A stretch of DNA of 64,000 bases from Pedobacter namyangjuensis (lineage in GTDB: Bacteria > Bacteroidota > Bacteroidia > Sphingobacteriales > Sphingobacteriaceae): contig NZ_QMHQ01000002.1 in the NCBI RefSeq assembly GCF_003313325.1, positions 930,001 through 994,000 on the forward strand, read 5' to 3'. Position 1 is the first letter of the stretch, and every line of letters begins with the position of its first letter. The notes beneath the pieces are model-generated. The model saw only the letters and a list, made by a program, of their open reading frames with translations. It searched no databases and was not told the DNA's origin. This document shows, piece by piece, positions 17,383 to 26,083 of this stretch. The translations under genes and the position numbers were made by a program.

Positions 17383-19137
17383 TTAGGTGATTTTGCAAAA
17401 TAAAGTTACGGTAGTTCCGGCTTCGCCTAGTCCATCAATTTTAAGTTCTGCATTAATTTCTTTAGCTCTACTGGCCATATTTATTAACCCATTACCTTTA
17501 CTTGCAGAGGCAGATTGAAAACCTATTCCATTGTCGGCAATGAGCACAGATAAATCTTTTTGAGCAACTGTAACTTCAATTTTAAGCAATGAAGCTTCGC
17601 TATATTTTACCGCATTATTTATTGCTTCTTTACAAATAAGATAGATGTTTTTTCTTTGTTCCATACTAAGTTTTACGCTTTCTAGGTTTGGATTTGCGGT
17701 AAACTCTAGGCGAAGGTTTTTAGCTGTAGCAATTTGTAGCGCAAACTCTTTTAAACGTTGTGTTAAGGCAAATAAATTATCTTCTAAGGGATTAACCGCC
17801 CAAACAATATCATTTAATTTAGCCACCATTTCGCTAGCATTATCTTTTATAATATCTAAAGATTGGTTAACCGATTGTTTGTCGCCTCCTTCCAGCTGGC
17901 TTTTGGTGATGTAACTGTACATTGCAATTCCGCTTAATGTTGCGCCAACCTCATCATGCAAATCCTGGCTAATTTTAGTTCTTAAATTTGCTAAGCGTAA
18001 ACGTTGTAAGGCGTAATACCGGTAGGCTACAAAGGCTACAACCACAGTTAAAAGTGCTAATAACAAAACATACATTCTGGTATTGGCCAGACTTTGTTTA
18101 TTTCTCGATTCTTCGATCTCTAGGTTAAAAATGGTCTTTTCATTTTTTAAACCCATTAAAAGCAGGGTTTGGATCTGCGTGTTATTTCTATTATAGGTTG
18201 CTGTTTGTATACTTGATTTAAGATCTAACGTTTTTATTAGCAGAGGTTTTACATCATATCTTCTGTAAATTTTAATGGCGGTTTCTAAAAACATGGCACC
18301 ATAAAAATCATTTAGTTGGGGATATTTAGAAAGCAGAGCGAAGCCTTTATCTAATTGCGCAAATGCAGTTATTTTATCTAATCTATCGGATGCGCAATCT
18401 GCCAAACCACTATAACTGGTTAACTCTACGTCAAAGTCTTCGCTTTTTATGGCCTTAATTCTAGTTTGCTCAAAGTATTTATACGCACTATCAATTTCGT
18501 GTTTTAAAATAAATGCACTTCCCAAATTTAAATTGCCAGTTGCGATACCACGTAGTGAATTTATTTCCGTTGCCTTTTTTAAGGAGATTCTGCAATAATA
18601 GATGGCGCTATCCGGCTCCTTCATTTTTTCGAAGGTTTCGGCCAAATTTCCATAAATATGATGCGGTTTAGATAACTCTATATACTCTTTTTTATATGGT
18701 GGCTGGATCGTATACTTAAGACCTTGTTTAAAATACTTTTCGGCAGCTGTCAACTTCTGACCATTCAGATAAAATAGTCCAATAAAGTTGCAAGCGTCGG
18801 CAATTAATATGCTGTCTTTTAAAACACGGGCAATATTTTCTGCTTTTAAAGCCTCTTGCATGCCAAGCTCATGCAAATTATTATAATAATAAACTTCTGC
18901 CTGCCTGGTAGTTAAAAAGTAAGAAAATAAGGATGGTTTACGATAGCTAACTTTTAAATAGATTTTGTTGAGCCAAACCTGCGCTGAGTCGTAATGATCG
19001 GTATTCATATACTCATCTGCCTTGGTAAAAGCATCTAGTATAAATTTCTGATCGGCATCTGGTTGCTGGTTTTTAACACGCTGGCCAAATACAATACAAG
19101 GCAACAAAATCAAAAATACGAGTAGCGCTTTTCTCAT
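17383..19137 (-). CDS. Tetratricopeptide sensor histidine kinase (NarX/DesK-like transmitter)
   Basis: 584 residues. Signal peptide (MRKALLVFLILLPCIVFG), then tetratricopeptide repeats filling about 30-330 (AEKYFKQGLKY, GNLAETFEKMKEPDSAIYYCR, GNLNLGSAFILKHEIDSAYKYFEQ). One membrane helix (MYVLLLALLTVVVAFVAY) precedes the HisKA_3 dimerisation domain with phospho-His394 (ISQDLHDEVGATLSG), and the HATPase_c domain has KEAINNAVKYS, DNGIGF and GNGLINM. The periplasmic TPR domain probably binds a protein or peptide signal. It forms a two-gene operon with the LuxR-type regulator downstream. Confidence 0.93.
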   Translation of the reverse strand: MRKALLVFLILLPCIVFGQRVKNQQPDADQKFILDAFTKADEYMNTDHYDSAQVWLNKIYLKVSYRKPSLFSYFLTTRQAEVYYYNNLHELGMQEALKAENIARVLKDSILIADACNFIGLFYLNGQKLTAAEKYFKQGLKYTIQPPYKKEYIELSKPHHIYGNLAETFEKMKEPDSAIYYCRISLKKATEINSLRGIATGNLNLGSAFILKHEIDSAYKYFEQTRIKAIKSEDFDVELTSYSGLADCASDRLDKITAFAQLDKGFALLSKYPQLNDFYGAMFLETAIKIYRRYDVKPLLIKTLDLKSSIQTATYNRNNTQIQTLLLMGLKNEKTIFNLEIEESRNKQSLANTRMYVLLLALLTVVVAFVAYRYYALQRLRLANLRTKISQDLHDEVGATLSGIAMYSYITKSQLEGGDKQSVNQSLDIIKDNASEMVAKLNDIVWAVNPLEDNLFALTQRLKEFALQIATAKNLRLEFTANPNLESVKLSMEQRKNIYLICKEAINNAVKYSEASLLKIEVTVAQKDLSVLIADNGIGFQSASASKGNGLINMASRAKEINAELKIDGLGEAGTTVTLFCKIT

Positions 19138-19282
19138 TTAATAAATATAGGGAAAAGCACTTATGTTTTTTATCCGTTCAAACAGTTTGCTTAAACAAAA
19201 AACGTATGTAGAGCTAGTAATGCCGGCCTTAATAATATACTCAGTTCAAGTGATTTTTAAAAAGCCTTCAGATGGTTTCTTG

Positions 19283-20866
19283 CTAGATCATTTTCAATCT
19301 TTCCTCTTCTAAATCAATTTGATACAACTGCTGACGAATAATCTCTTCGTTAATTTTTGGATCTTTATTAAGTTCGGTTAGATATTGACGCTGAATTTCT
19401 AGTAATTCTACAAATATGAGTTTTGACTTTTCACTCATCCACGTATCATCCGCTGCTTTTGCACGCTCTTCCCACTGTTGTAAAAGTTTAGCAATTACTG
19501 TATTTCCTCCTATTTCATCTGCATATTTCTCTTTTAAATATTCGTAAATATGAGTTTTAAGCCCTTGTTTCATCTTTTTGCGAGTAACCTCCTCGTCGGT
19601 TTCATCAAAAATACCTTCAAACAAACCGGTTTTGTTAATTATGTAAGGTAAGGTTAAACCTTGTACCAACAAGGTTAAAAGAATTGCTACAAAGGTGATA
19701 AACAATATTAAATCCCTTTGGGGAAATAAAGTTCCGTTATCTAAAGTAACGGGAATAGATAAAGCCGCCGCTAATGAAACTACGCCTCGCATACCTGTCC
19801 AACCTAATAGTGCAGGCATTAACCAGCGTCTTTTCTTAGAAATTGCCCTTGGCGTATTTTGAGGCCTAAAAATCATTGTGGCTACTAATGCAGCATAACT
19901 GCTTAGCATTCTGGCAAAAATTAAAACTCCGGTTACCAATACCCCATATCCAATAGCAGTACTTAACGGAATACCTGCAGAACGTATTCCGCTTACAATT
20001 TCTGGCAGTTCTAAACCGATAATGAGAAATACGATTCCATTTAAAATAAACACGAAACTTTGCCAAACGCTATAGCCCATAATTCGGCTTGCACTGTTTA
20101 AAAAAACTAAACGTTGGGTAGACATGTATAAGCCACCTGCCACAACGGCCAGCACGCCAGAGCTATGTAATTGCTCTGCCACCCAATACATAAAATACGG
20201 CTGTACTAAGGTTAAAGCTATATCCGATGGCGCATCTGTTGGCAAACGTTTCTGCGCCTGTACAAAAAACCAAGCTAGTGCAAGCCCTATTGCGGCACCT
20301 CCAATTACCATCCAAACAAAACTTAATGCAGCTTCGTGCCAAATGAATTGTCCAGTGCCTACAGCCACCATCGCAAATCGGAATATGATTAATGAAGAAG
20401 CATCATTAAGCAAACTTTCGCCCTCTAATATCGCCGATGTAGATTTGGGAATTTTAACAAATTTTGTAATTGCGCCGGTACTTACCGCATCTGGCGGAGA
20501 AACTATTCCGCCCAAAAGAAAGCCCAAAACGATCGTAAACCCGGGGATAAAATAATTTGTGACTACAGCTACTAAAAGCGCAGTAAAAAACACCACCAAA
20601 AATGCAAAACTGGTTATAATGCGATACCATTTTTTCATTTCTTTAAAAGAAACCGACCAAGTTGCCTCAAACAAAAGTGGCGGAAGAAAGATGAAAAATA
20701 TTAAATCCGGGTCTATTTTGATTACTGGTAAACCGGGAATAAAACTTACTGCTAATCCAGCTATTACCAGCAAAATAGGATAAGCAATCTTTAACTTGTT
20801 GGCCCACATGTTTAGCAATACAATTGCCGCAATCATGGCCAGAAAAAAAGGTAGTAAGGTGTGCAT
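19283..20866 (-). CDS. Na+/H+ antiporter, CPA1 family
   Basis: 527 residues with 12 or so hydrophobic segments over residues 1-415 and a cytoplasmic helical tail of about 110 residues. Family motifs are FIFLPPLLFEATW, GGIVSPPDAVSTGAI (extended-helix Asp region), EGESLLNDASSLIIFRFA (ion-binding Asn-Asp) and GWTGMRGVVSLAAALSIP. It should exchange sodium (or potassium) for protons across the inner membrane, supporting pH and salt tolerance. The tail (EYLKEKYADEIG..., QLYQIDLEEERL) is charged and may be regulatory. A perfect -7 element lies about 70 bases upstream. Not obviously in an operon. Confidence 0.92.
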   Translation of the reverse strand: MHTLLPFFLAMIAAIVLLNMWANKLKIAYPILLVIAGLAVSFIPGLPVIKIDPDLIFFIFLPPLLFEATWSVSFKEMKKWYRIITSFAFLVVFFTALLVAVVTNYFIPGFTIVLGFLLGGIVSPPDAVSTGAITKFVKIPKSTSAILEGESLLNDASSLIIFRFAMVAVGTGQFIWHEAALSFVWMVIGGAAIGLALAWFFVQAQKRLPTDAPSDIALTLVQPYFMYWVAEQLHSSGVLAVVAGGLYMSTQRLVFLNSASRIMGYSVWQSFVFILNGIVFLIIGLELPEIVSGIRSAGIPLSTAIGYGVLVTGVLIFARMLSSYAALVATMIFRPQNTPRAISKKRRWLMPALLGWTGMRGVVSLAAALSIPVTLDNGTLFPQRDLILFITFVAILLTLLVQGLTLPYIINKTGLFEGIFDETDEEVTRKKMKQGLKTHIYEYLKEKYADEIGGNTVIAKLLQQWEERAKAADDTWMSEKSKLIFVELLEIQRQYLTELNKDPKINEEIIRQQLYQIDLEEERLKMI

Positions 20867-20936
20867 TAATTTTTTTGTCTGTTTTGTATAATGTTCGTTT
20901 TTTAGGGATGATGAATTAAATTTTATTTTTAGCCTG

Positions 20937-20944
20937 CAAAAGTA
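20937..20944 (-). promoter_or_regulatory. Bacteroidota-type -7 element for the antiporter gene
   Basis: TACTTTTG on the minus strand fits TAnnTTTG exactly. The next CAAA (a minus-strand TTTG) lies about 23 bases away. The predicted leader is about 65 bases. Confidence 0.55.
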
Positions 20945-20982
20945 GCAAAAAGCTTCTACTATAATCTCAAAATAAAAGCCTC

Positions 20983-21007
20983 AAATGGATTGTTCTAAAA
21001 TCCATTT
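20983..21007 (-). terminator. Probable intrinsic terminator overlapping a stop codon
   Basis: Perfect 9-base arms AAATGGATT (20983-20991) / AATCCATTT (20999-21007). The right arm touches the stop codon of the MazG-like gene. The minus-strand tail is moderately T-rich. It separates this gene from the antiporter promoter. Confidence 0.5.
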
Positions 21008-21324
21008 CATTTTAATTGTTGCTCTGTTTTGGTTAAAAAATTGGTCAAGGCCTGTTTAATGTCGATATTCATCCTATCGGCTAAAATTATCAACCACCAA
21101 ATACTTTCGCCCAATTTATGTTCAAGTTCTCTATCTGTATCAGCTTTTGGCCAACGTTCTTGTTGCGACATTACATGTCTGCCTACTAAACCTGCGTCTG
21201 TTAAAAATGCAAGTGCATCTTCGCTAACAGTCCATTCGCTACCGTGATGTTGCATTTCTAATTGATGATATTTTTTTCTGAGCTCCAAAGAGCGACGGAT
21301 TATTTCATCCAAATCGTTTTCCAT
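21007..21324 (-). CDS. MazG-like nucleotide pyrophosphohydrolase-type protein
   Basis: 105 residues, all helical. The segments LEHKLGESIWWLIILADRMNID and VGRHVMSQQERWP resemble the all-alpha NTP pyrophosphohydrolase (MazG-like) family. In that family an ExxE metal site precedes, and an ExxD pair lies within, the LgDvLwyl helix. Here the second Asp of that helix is replaced (GESIWW), so catalytic activity is uncertain. It is coupled to the NTF2-like gene, whose stop is two bases before this ATG. Confidence 0.65.
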   Translation of the reverse strand: MENDLDEIIRRSLELRKKYHQLEMQHHGSEWTVSEDALAFLTDAGLVGRHVMSQQERWPKADTDRELEHKLGESIWWLIILADRMNIDIKQALTNFLTKTEQQLK

Positions 21325-21326
21325 AG

Positions 21327-21659
21327 TTATAATAAATCTGCTTTAGCTCCTGCTATTTTTCCTTCTTTAAATTTTAATTCAAACGTTCCGTTAATTTTCC
21401 CTTCAGGAAACTCTCCTGTAAAAGCTAATTCTATATATGCCACATTCTGGTTAACTTCTATTTTAACGAGCTCGCTTTGTGTTTTATAACCTATAAAATA
21501 ACTGGTAAAATATTCCCTTATCCCTTTGTGACCAACAAATTTTCTACCTACGGAAGGATCATTCAAAACGGCATCTTCCCAAAAGAACGACAAATATTTT
21601 TCTACATCGTAAGCATTGCTCACGCTAATCCATTTATTTACTATTGATTTAATATCCAT
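21327..21659 (-). CDS. Nuclear transport factor 2 (SnoaL-like) family protein
   Basis: 110 residues with the cone-shaped alpha+beta-barrel pattern of SnoaL-like proteins: VNKWISVSNAYDVEKYLSFFWEDAVLNDPSVGRKFVGHKGIREYF is the helix-helix-strand opening (residues about 7-51), followed by four strands. There is no signal peptide. The fold is used for many small-molecule binding or isomerase roles, so the substrate cannot be predicted. It is the first gene of a tight two-gene unit with the MazG-like gene. Confidence 0.8.
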   Translation of the reverse strand: MDIKSIVNKWISVSNAYDVEKYLSFFWEDAVLNDPSVGRKFVGHKGIREYFTSYFIGYKTQSELVKIEVNQNVAYIELAFTGEFPEGKINGTFELKFKEGKIAGAKADLL

Positions 21660-21777
21660 TTTTTAATTTACATTTAAGCTAACCTGTCCCGCATTTCGAG
21701 AGCGAGCAATCTGTTTACATCTTTTCTATACAAGTTTGCAGATTACTCTGAAATCGGAATGAAATTCCCTCGAAATT

Positions 21778-21851
21778 TTGTCATTCAGAAACAAGTGAAG
21801 AATCTATTTTAAAAACCGTCAAAACAGATTCCTCCTTAGTCGGAATGACAA
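21778..21851. repeat. Dispersed-type inverted repeat (GTCATTC...GAATGAC)
   Basis: TTGTCATTC (21778-21786) pairs with GAATGACAA (21843-21851), and inner GAATCT pairs with AGATTC. A related degenerate pair lies just before (TTTCGAGAGCGAG... / ...GAAATCGGAATG, about 21695-21766). Sequences of this style are frequent between genes in Bacteroidota. It fills most of 21660-21864. Confidence 0.6.
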
Positions 21852-21864
21852 ATCGCAAAAATAG

Positions 21865-23025
21865 CTACTTAAAAAGCTGAGGCGCAAAAAGCATCAAATA
21901 ATCTCTCCAATTTGCCCAAGTATGGCCTCCCTCACTTTCTACATAAGTATATTTTACGCCTAAGCCATCTAACTTTTTTCGGTAATCAGCTACGTTTTTA
22001 TACAGAAAATCGGTTTTACCTATCGCAATCCAATACAATTTTAAGCCATTGTTAAATTGATTTTTTAAAGTGGCATCAAAATTCTCGTAAACTGGCGATG
22101 TAGTTTTACCAAAAGGCATAATGGCAGGCGAAAACAAGCCAACATAATCGAACGTTTTTGGATAAAATCTAGAGGTATGCAAGGAATGAAAACCACCCAT
22201 AGACAAACCTGCAATAGCCCGCTGATTTGCAGTTGCATTAACTCGATAATTACTTTCTACAAATTTTATAATGTCAGTAAAGGTTTCTTCCATTTTACCA
22301 TCCATAGTATTTGGTAATTGCATGGTTGGCTTGTACAAACCTTTGGCATCTTCGCCTGGTGCCGCTTGTTGTGACACATTTCCATTTGGCATTATAACAA
22401 TCATCGGCTTTGCCTTACCTTGCGCTATTAAATTATCTAAAATTTGTGCCGTTCTGCCCAAAGCACTCCAAGCCTCTTCATCGCCACCCATGCCATGCAA
22501 TAAATACAAAACTGGGTATTTCTGTTGACTACTTTCGTAACCTGGAGGCGTATAAACGGTCAATCTTCTTTGCTTGCCATTGTTACCCGGCGAGTTATAC
22601 CATCGTTTAGCAACTGTGCCGTGCGGTATATTGGCAACCAAATAATTGTCGGCTTTGCCAGCACCCACAATTAAAACATTTACCACCGAAGCTACATCTC
22701 TAATCTGATAAACATTGTTTGCGTCCCTCATCTTTAGTCCATCTACAATAAAAGAATAACTGTAAAGCTCAGAAGCTAATGGCGTGGTGGTAAAAGTCCA
22801 AACGCCATCTGTTTGTTTAACCATTGGCGCTGTGCCTTTCTCCAACAAATCCCCTTGCAATTCTACTTTAGTGGCGTTAGGTGCCATTAACCTAAACGTC
22901 ACGGTTTTATCGGCATTTATTTGTGGCGATACGATTTCTTTCTGTTGGTTAAAATTTAAGTTCTCTTGGGTATAACCTACAACAGAAGCAAACAACAAAA
23001 AACCAAGGGTTAATTTTCTAATCAT
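21865..23025 (-). CDS. Exported esterase (alpha/beta hydrolase with N-terminal E-set domain)
   Basis: 386 residues with a signal peptide (MIRKLTLGFLLFASVVGYTQ). Residues about 30-125 form an early-set/CBM48-like beta-sandwich (VTFRLMAPNATKVELQGDL, YSYSFIVDGLKMRD). The catalytic domain is of the esterase-D/feruloyl-esterase type: YPVLYLLHGMGGDEEAW, nucleophile Ser in GLSMGG, and catalytic His in GGHTWANWRDYL. This domain order is that of XynZ/Fae1-type plant cell-wall acyl esterases and enterochelin-esterase-like proteins, so hydrolysis of acyl or feruloyl esters on polysaccharides is likely but unproven. It follows a DoxX gene by 20 bases. Confidence 0.85.
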   Translation of the reverse strand: MIRKLTLGFLLFASVVGYTQENLNFNQQKEIVSPQINADKTVTFRLMAPNATKVELQGDLLEKGTAPMVKQTDGVWTFTTTPLASELYSYSFIVDGLKMRDANNVYQIRDVASVVNVLIVGAGKADNYLVANIPHGTVAKRWYNSPGNNGKQRRLTVYTPPGYESSQQKYPVLYLLHGMGGDEEAWSALGRTAQILDNLIAQGKAKPMIVIMPNGNVSQQAAPGEDAKGLYKPTMQLPNTMDGKMEETFTDIIKFVESNYRVNATANQRAIAGLSMGGFHSLHTSRFYPKTFDYVGLFSPAIMPFGKTTSPVYENFDATLKNQFNNGLKLYWIAIGKTDFLYKNVADYRKKLDGLGVKYTYVESEGGHTWANWRDYLMLFAPQLFK

Positions 23026-23045
23026 AAGGGATATTTTTATAAAAT

Positions 23046-23423
23046 TTAAGCTATCATAGCTTTATACTTATGGGTATTATCGGCAATAATCCAAATATTT
23101 ATTAAAAGCATAACGCCAGATATTGCTAAACCTGTTGTTGTAAAAAAAACGGCATTGTGCAATACAATACCCACCATTACCGGAAAAATAACAATTGCGC
23201 CCAATGCTCTAGTTTTAGGTATTGCAAATAAAATTCCTCCTACTATCTCAATTACTGCAACCAAAGGCATTAGCCAAACTATAGCCATAAATGCTTCTCC
23301 AGCCTTTATCAACTCTGCCGGCATGTTTTCGGGCATGGGCATATAATGGAAAAATTTGTCTAAACCAGCATTCAAGAACATAATTCCGAAGAGGATACTT
23401 AATACATTTTTTACAATTTTCAT
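23046..23423 (-). CDS. DoxX family membrane protein
   Basis: 125 residues with four hydrophobic segments: VLSILFGIMFLNAGLDKFF, FMAIVWLMPLVAVIEIVGGILF, AIVIFPVMVGIVLHNAVFF and GVMLLINIWIIAD. The order and length match the DoxX/DoxD-like superfamily. Members are small inner-membrane proteins with varied or unknown roles (thiosulfate:quinone oxidoreductase subunit in some archaea). There is no catalytic motif to assign a reaction. It is the first gene of a probable pair with the esterase. Confidence 0.8.
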   Translation of the reverse strand: MKIVKNVLSILFGIMFLNAGLDKFFHYMPMPENMPAELIKAGEAFMAIVWLMPLVAVIEIVGGILFAIPKTRALGAIVIFPVMVGIVLHNAVFFTTTGLAISGVMLLINIWIIADNTHKYKAMIA

Positions 23424-23523
23424 AATGTTGTTTTTTAATTAAAACTAAGCAAAAAAACAGAGCGAAAAAACATAGTGTTTATTTTTATTTGAAGCGCATT
23501 TGCAGTACTACTATTAGGCGTTA

Positions 23524-23591
23524 GTCCCTCCATTCGCTTCAATCTTTTTTGTTTTATTAACAAAAAAGTATTTCCGCTACTGTAGGGGCTA
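23524..23591 (-). repeat. Intergenic repeat with palindromic core, copy B
   Basis: On the minus strand GTAGCGGAAATACTTTT (23580-23564) differs from copy A by one base. A core TTTTTTGTT / AACAAAAAA (9-base arms, different sequence from copy A) follows, then GATTGAAGCGAATGGAGGGA plus C. It has flanks like copy A but a different palindrome. Confidence 0.65.
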
Positions 23592-23645
23592 GTTAACACA
23601 GGCCTTAAAGCATTTTAAGCCTTTTCACCTACTAATTGCATTACG

Positions 23646-23666
23646 ATTGCCAGTCGAGCTGGCAAT
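23646..23666. repeat. Short perfect hairpin
   Basis: ATTGCCAG (23646-23653), loop TCGAG, CTGGCAAT (23659-23666). There is no T-run. With copy B it accounts for most recognisable structure in the 472-base gap 23424-23895; the remainder shows nothing clear. Confidence 0.6.
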
Positions 23667-23895
23667 GACGAAGGTATTAGATAATTCGAAAGAAATGTTT
23701 AAATATCATGTCCTCCACTAGCGGTTAAGTAAAGCAGAGAATAAATTTTTTGGCAACTAAGAACCAAGTCAAGCAAAAAACACCCATATCACTTAGCAAA
23801 ACCCGAGTTTAAATGAGTAAACACGTTGCAATAGCAAACAATAAACTGTAATTTCAATAGAGTTTAAAAAGCATCTAACCATTAAAAAAAATTTC

Positions 23896-24222
23896 ATGAA
23901 ATCACCGCAAAAAACCATTGCCAAATTAACAGGCGCAAAAGCTACTACGGCAAGTAAATCTACCTTAACAAAAAAGCTAAGCAAATCCTTAAATATTAAC
24001 TTCCCTATTGACAAAAATATCGATGTTAACGACCTGGAAATTAGAATTACAGTAAGAGGAAACGAAATTGTAGCTAAGGTTTTTGTTAAAGGAGTTGCGG
24101 AGCTGGAACAGCTTCTACTAGTTAAACCAAAACCTACGCCACCACCCGTAACAGATGATGTTATCAAAGCTATTAACAGACTGAAGCTTAATTTAACTTA
24201 TAAAAAACTTATAAAAAAATAG
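23896..24222 (+). CDS. Small basic protein of unknown function, coupled to a sensor kinase
   Basis: 108 residues, Lys-rich, no signal peptide and no recognised domain. Residues 1-35 are Lys/Thr/Ser-rich. Residues 40-75 look like a small beta-alpha unit (DVNDLEIRITVRGNEIVAKVFVKGVAELEQLL), then a Pro-rich hinge (KPKPTPPPVTDD) leads to a basic C-terminal helix. The stop is one base before the ATG of the next kinase gene, so the frame is very probably real and co-translated with it. It is not a response regulator: there is no receiver or DNA-binding domain. A nucleic-acid binding role is possible from the charge but is inference. Confidence 0.6.
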   Translation: MKSPQKTIAKLTGAKATTASKSTLTKKLSKSLNINFPIDKNIDVNDLEIRITVRGNEIVAKVFVKGVAELEQLLLVKPKPTPPPVTDDVIKAINRLKLNLTYKKLIKK

Positions 24223-24223
24223 C

Positions 24224-26032
24224 ATGTTAAGCCCAAGATTTTTACTTACAGGAATTTTCTTGCTTATCCATTTCTTGGGCTTTTCACAAGAGTACCGATC
24301 ATTACTTCTCCTTGCACAGGAAAATACGAAAAAAGAGAAATATAAAGATGCTATTAAGTTACTACAAGAAGCAAAATCATTAAAAGGAAAAGACACTGGT
24401 TATAATGAAAACGTAAATCTATATTTAGGAAATAATTACGAAGCGCTTAATAAAATAGATTCGAGTATTTTCTATTATGGGGAAGCGGTAAAATTCAATG
24501 AACGTAAAAAAAATATTGCGTCGCTATCTTTTCTGTATAGTAGGTTGGGAAATATTGAATTGAGTTTTACGCATAGATATGCTAATGCTGTTGATTATTT
24601 TAAAAAACAGCTTGCTTGTGAAAAAACACAAAAGGACAGTGTTAGCCTGTTTGACTGTTTGAATAATATCGGCTTAGCTTACAAAAGTTTAAAAATTAAC
24701 GATTCAGCTTTGTTTTACTTCAACAAAGTCGCTGAAAACAACTCTATACATAATCAATCTAAAAATGCAGCGTTATTACTTACCGCAGATACCTATTCCA
24801 AACAAAGACGTTTTGATTTAGCTTTAAGTAATTACGATAAAGCGATCAGCTTATTCAGCCTATCAAAGGATAGTTCAAGCTTATGTATAGCATTTGCTAA
24901 TAAAGGCGATTGCCTTATGCAGCTGAAAAGATTTGATGAAAGTATAGTTGCTTTACAAAAAGCAAAAAATTATATAACATCTGCTATCAGTCTCTCGAAT
25001 AAATCTTCTTTGTATCACAACTTTGCATTTGTTTACAACCAACAAAAAGACTACTATAAAGCTTTTTACTACAAAAACTTAGAAAATTTAACTAAAGACA
25101 GTATCAATACCGAAAGTATTGGAAATGCCGTTGCAGAAATGACCGCCAAATACGAGTTAAGGCAACAGCAAGACAGCCTTTACATCAGCAAGCAAAAGTT
25201 GGCTTTGGCAGATGTTAAGGCTGAAGAAAGACAACGAAACTTCGTCGTTTTATTAGTGGGCGCCATTATTTTAGGCTTATTGCTCATTGCCTTTTACAGT
25301 AACAAACAACTCAGACTAAAAAACAAATTACAACAACAAGAAGCTACGCAGAACGAACTGCAACTAACCTATCAATACAAACTTTCGGAGAGCGAACTTA
25401 AGGCCATACGATCGCAAATGAATCCGCATTTTATTTTTAATGTGCTCAATTCCATCGAATCGTATATAATGGATAACGAAAAGGTGATAGCCTCTAGGTT
25501 AATACAAAAATTTGCTGGTTTGAGCAGGTTAATTTTAGAAAACTCTACTAAAAGTTTAGTAACTGCCGACCGTGAATGGAAGGCTTTAAAACTTTATACC
25601 GAACTAGAAGCTATGCGTTATAGCGACTCATTTACCTATAGTTTTAACGTAGACGAAAACCTGCAATTGCAACATATTTTGTTACCGCCAATGCTTATAC
25701 AGCCTTTAATAGAAAATGCCATTTTACACGGATTAATTGTAGAACCGAAACCAGATTCGCATTTAGAAGTGAGCTTGGCACAACTAGAAAACGGAATTTG
25801 TATAACCGTAAGCGATAATGGCATCGGCATTTCTGATAAAGTAAAAACACCTACTCAGAAAATGCTTAAACAACAATCCATTGGTATTTCTTCTATAAAA
25901 GAAAGGTTAGAAATGATAAATGCACAAACTAAAAGTGATATGGCTAGCTTAACCATATCTCCGGGAATTAATAATAGAGGAACAATTGCGACCATTTGTT
26001 TGCCCATATTAAATCAAAATAAATTGAGTTAA
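24224..26032 (+). CDS. Tetratricopeptide LytS-type sensor histidine kinase, no adjacent regulator
   Basis: 602 residues. A signal peptide (LLTGIFLLIHFLGFSQ) is followed by tetratricopeptide repeats at about 25-320 (LLLAQENTKKEKYKDAIKLLQEA, DSALFYFNKVAENNS, FDESIVALQKAKNY). A membrane helix (FVVLLVGAIILGLLLIAFY) follows, then a short coiled coil. The His_kinase domain has phospho-His402 in MNPHFIFNVLNSIESYI, and the HATPase_c domain has PLIENAILHGL and DNGIGI. This class usually partners a LytTR regulator, but none adjoins; the LytTR regulator at 4.8 kb has its own kinase. The gene is coupled to the 108-residue protein upstream and ends at a bidirectional terminator. Confidence 0.9.
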   Translation: MLSPRFLLTGIFLLIHFLGFSQEYRSLLLLAQENTKKEKYKDAIKLLQEAKSLKGKDTGYNENVNLYLGNNYEALNKIDSSIFYYGEAVKFNERKKNIASLSFLYSRLGNIELSFTHRYANAVDYFKKQLACEKTQKDSVSLFDCLNNIGLAYKSLKINDSALFYFNKVAENNSIHNQSKNAALLLTADTYSKQRRFDLALSNYDKAISLFSLSKDSSSLCIAFANKGDCLMQLKRFDESIVALQKAKNYITSAISLSNKSSLYHNFAFVYNQQKDYYKAFYYKNLENLTKDSINTESIGNAVAEMTAKYELRQQQDSLYISKQKLALADVKAEERQRNFVVLLVGAIILGLLLIAFYSNKQLRLKNKLQQQEATQNELQLTYQYKLSESELKAIRSQMNPHFIFNVLNSIESYIMDNEKVIASRLIQKFAGLSRLILENSTKSLVTADREWKALKLYTELEAMRYSDSFTYSFNVDENLQLQHILLPPMLIQPLIENAILHGLIVEPKPDSHLEVSLAQLENGICITVSDNGIGISDKVKTPTQKMLKQQSIGISSIKERLEMINAQTKSDMASLTISPGINNRGTIATICLPILNQNKLS

Positions 26033-26041
26033 TAGTACAAA

Positions 26042-26072
26042 AAAGCCCCGACAAATATGCCGAGGCTTTATA
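26042..26072. terminator. Bidirectional terminator between convergent genes
   Basis: Stem AAAGCCCCG / CGAGGCTTT with one mismatch, A-rich on the left and T/A-rich on the right. It lies between the kinase stop (26032) and the Old Yellow Enzyme stop (26084). Confidence 0.7.
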
Positions 26073-26083
26073 TTTTAAATTGG

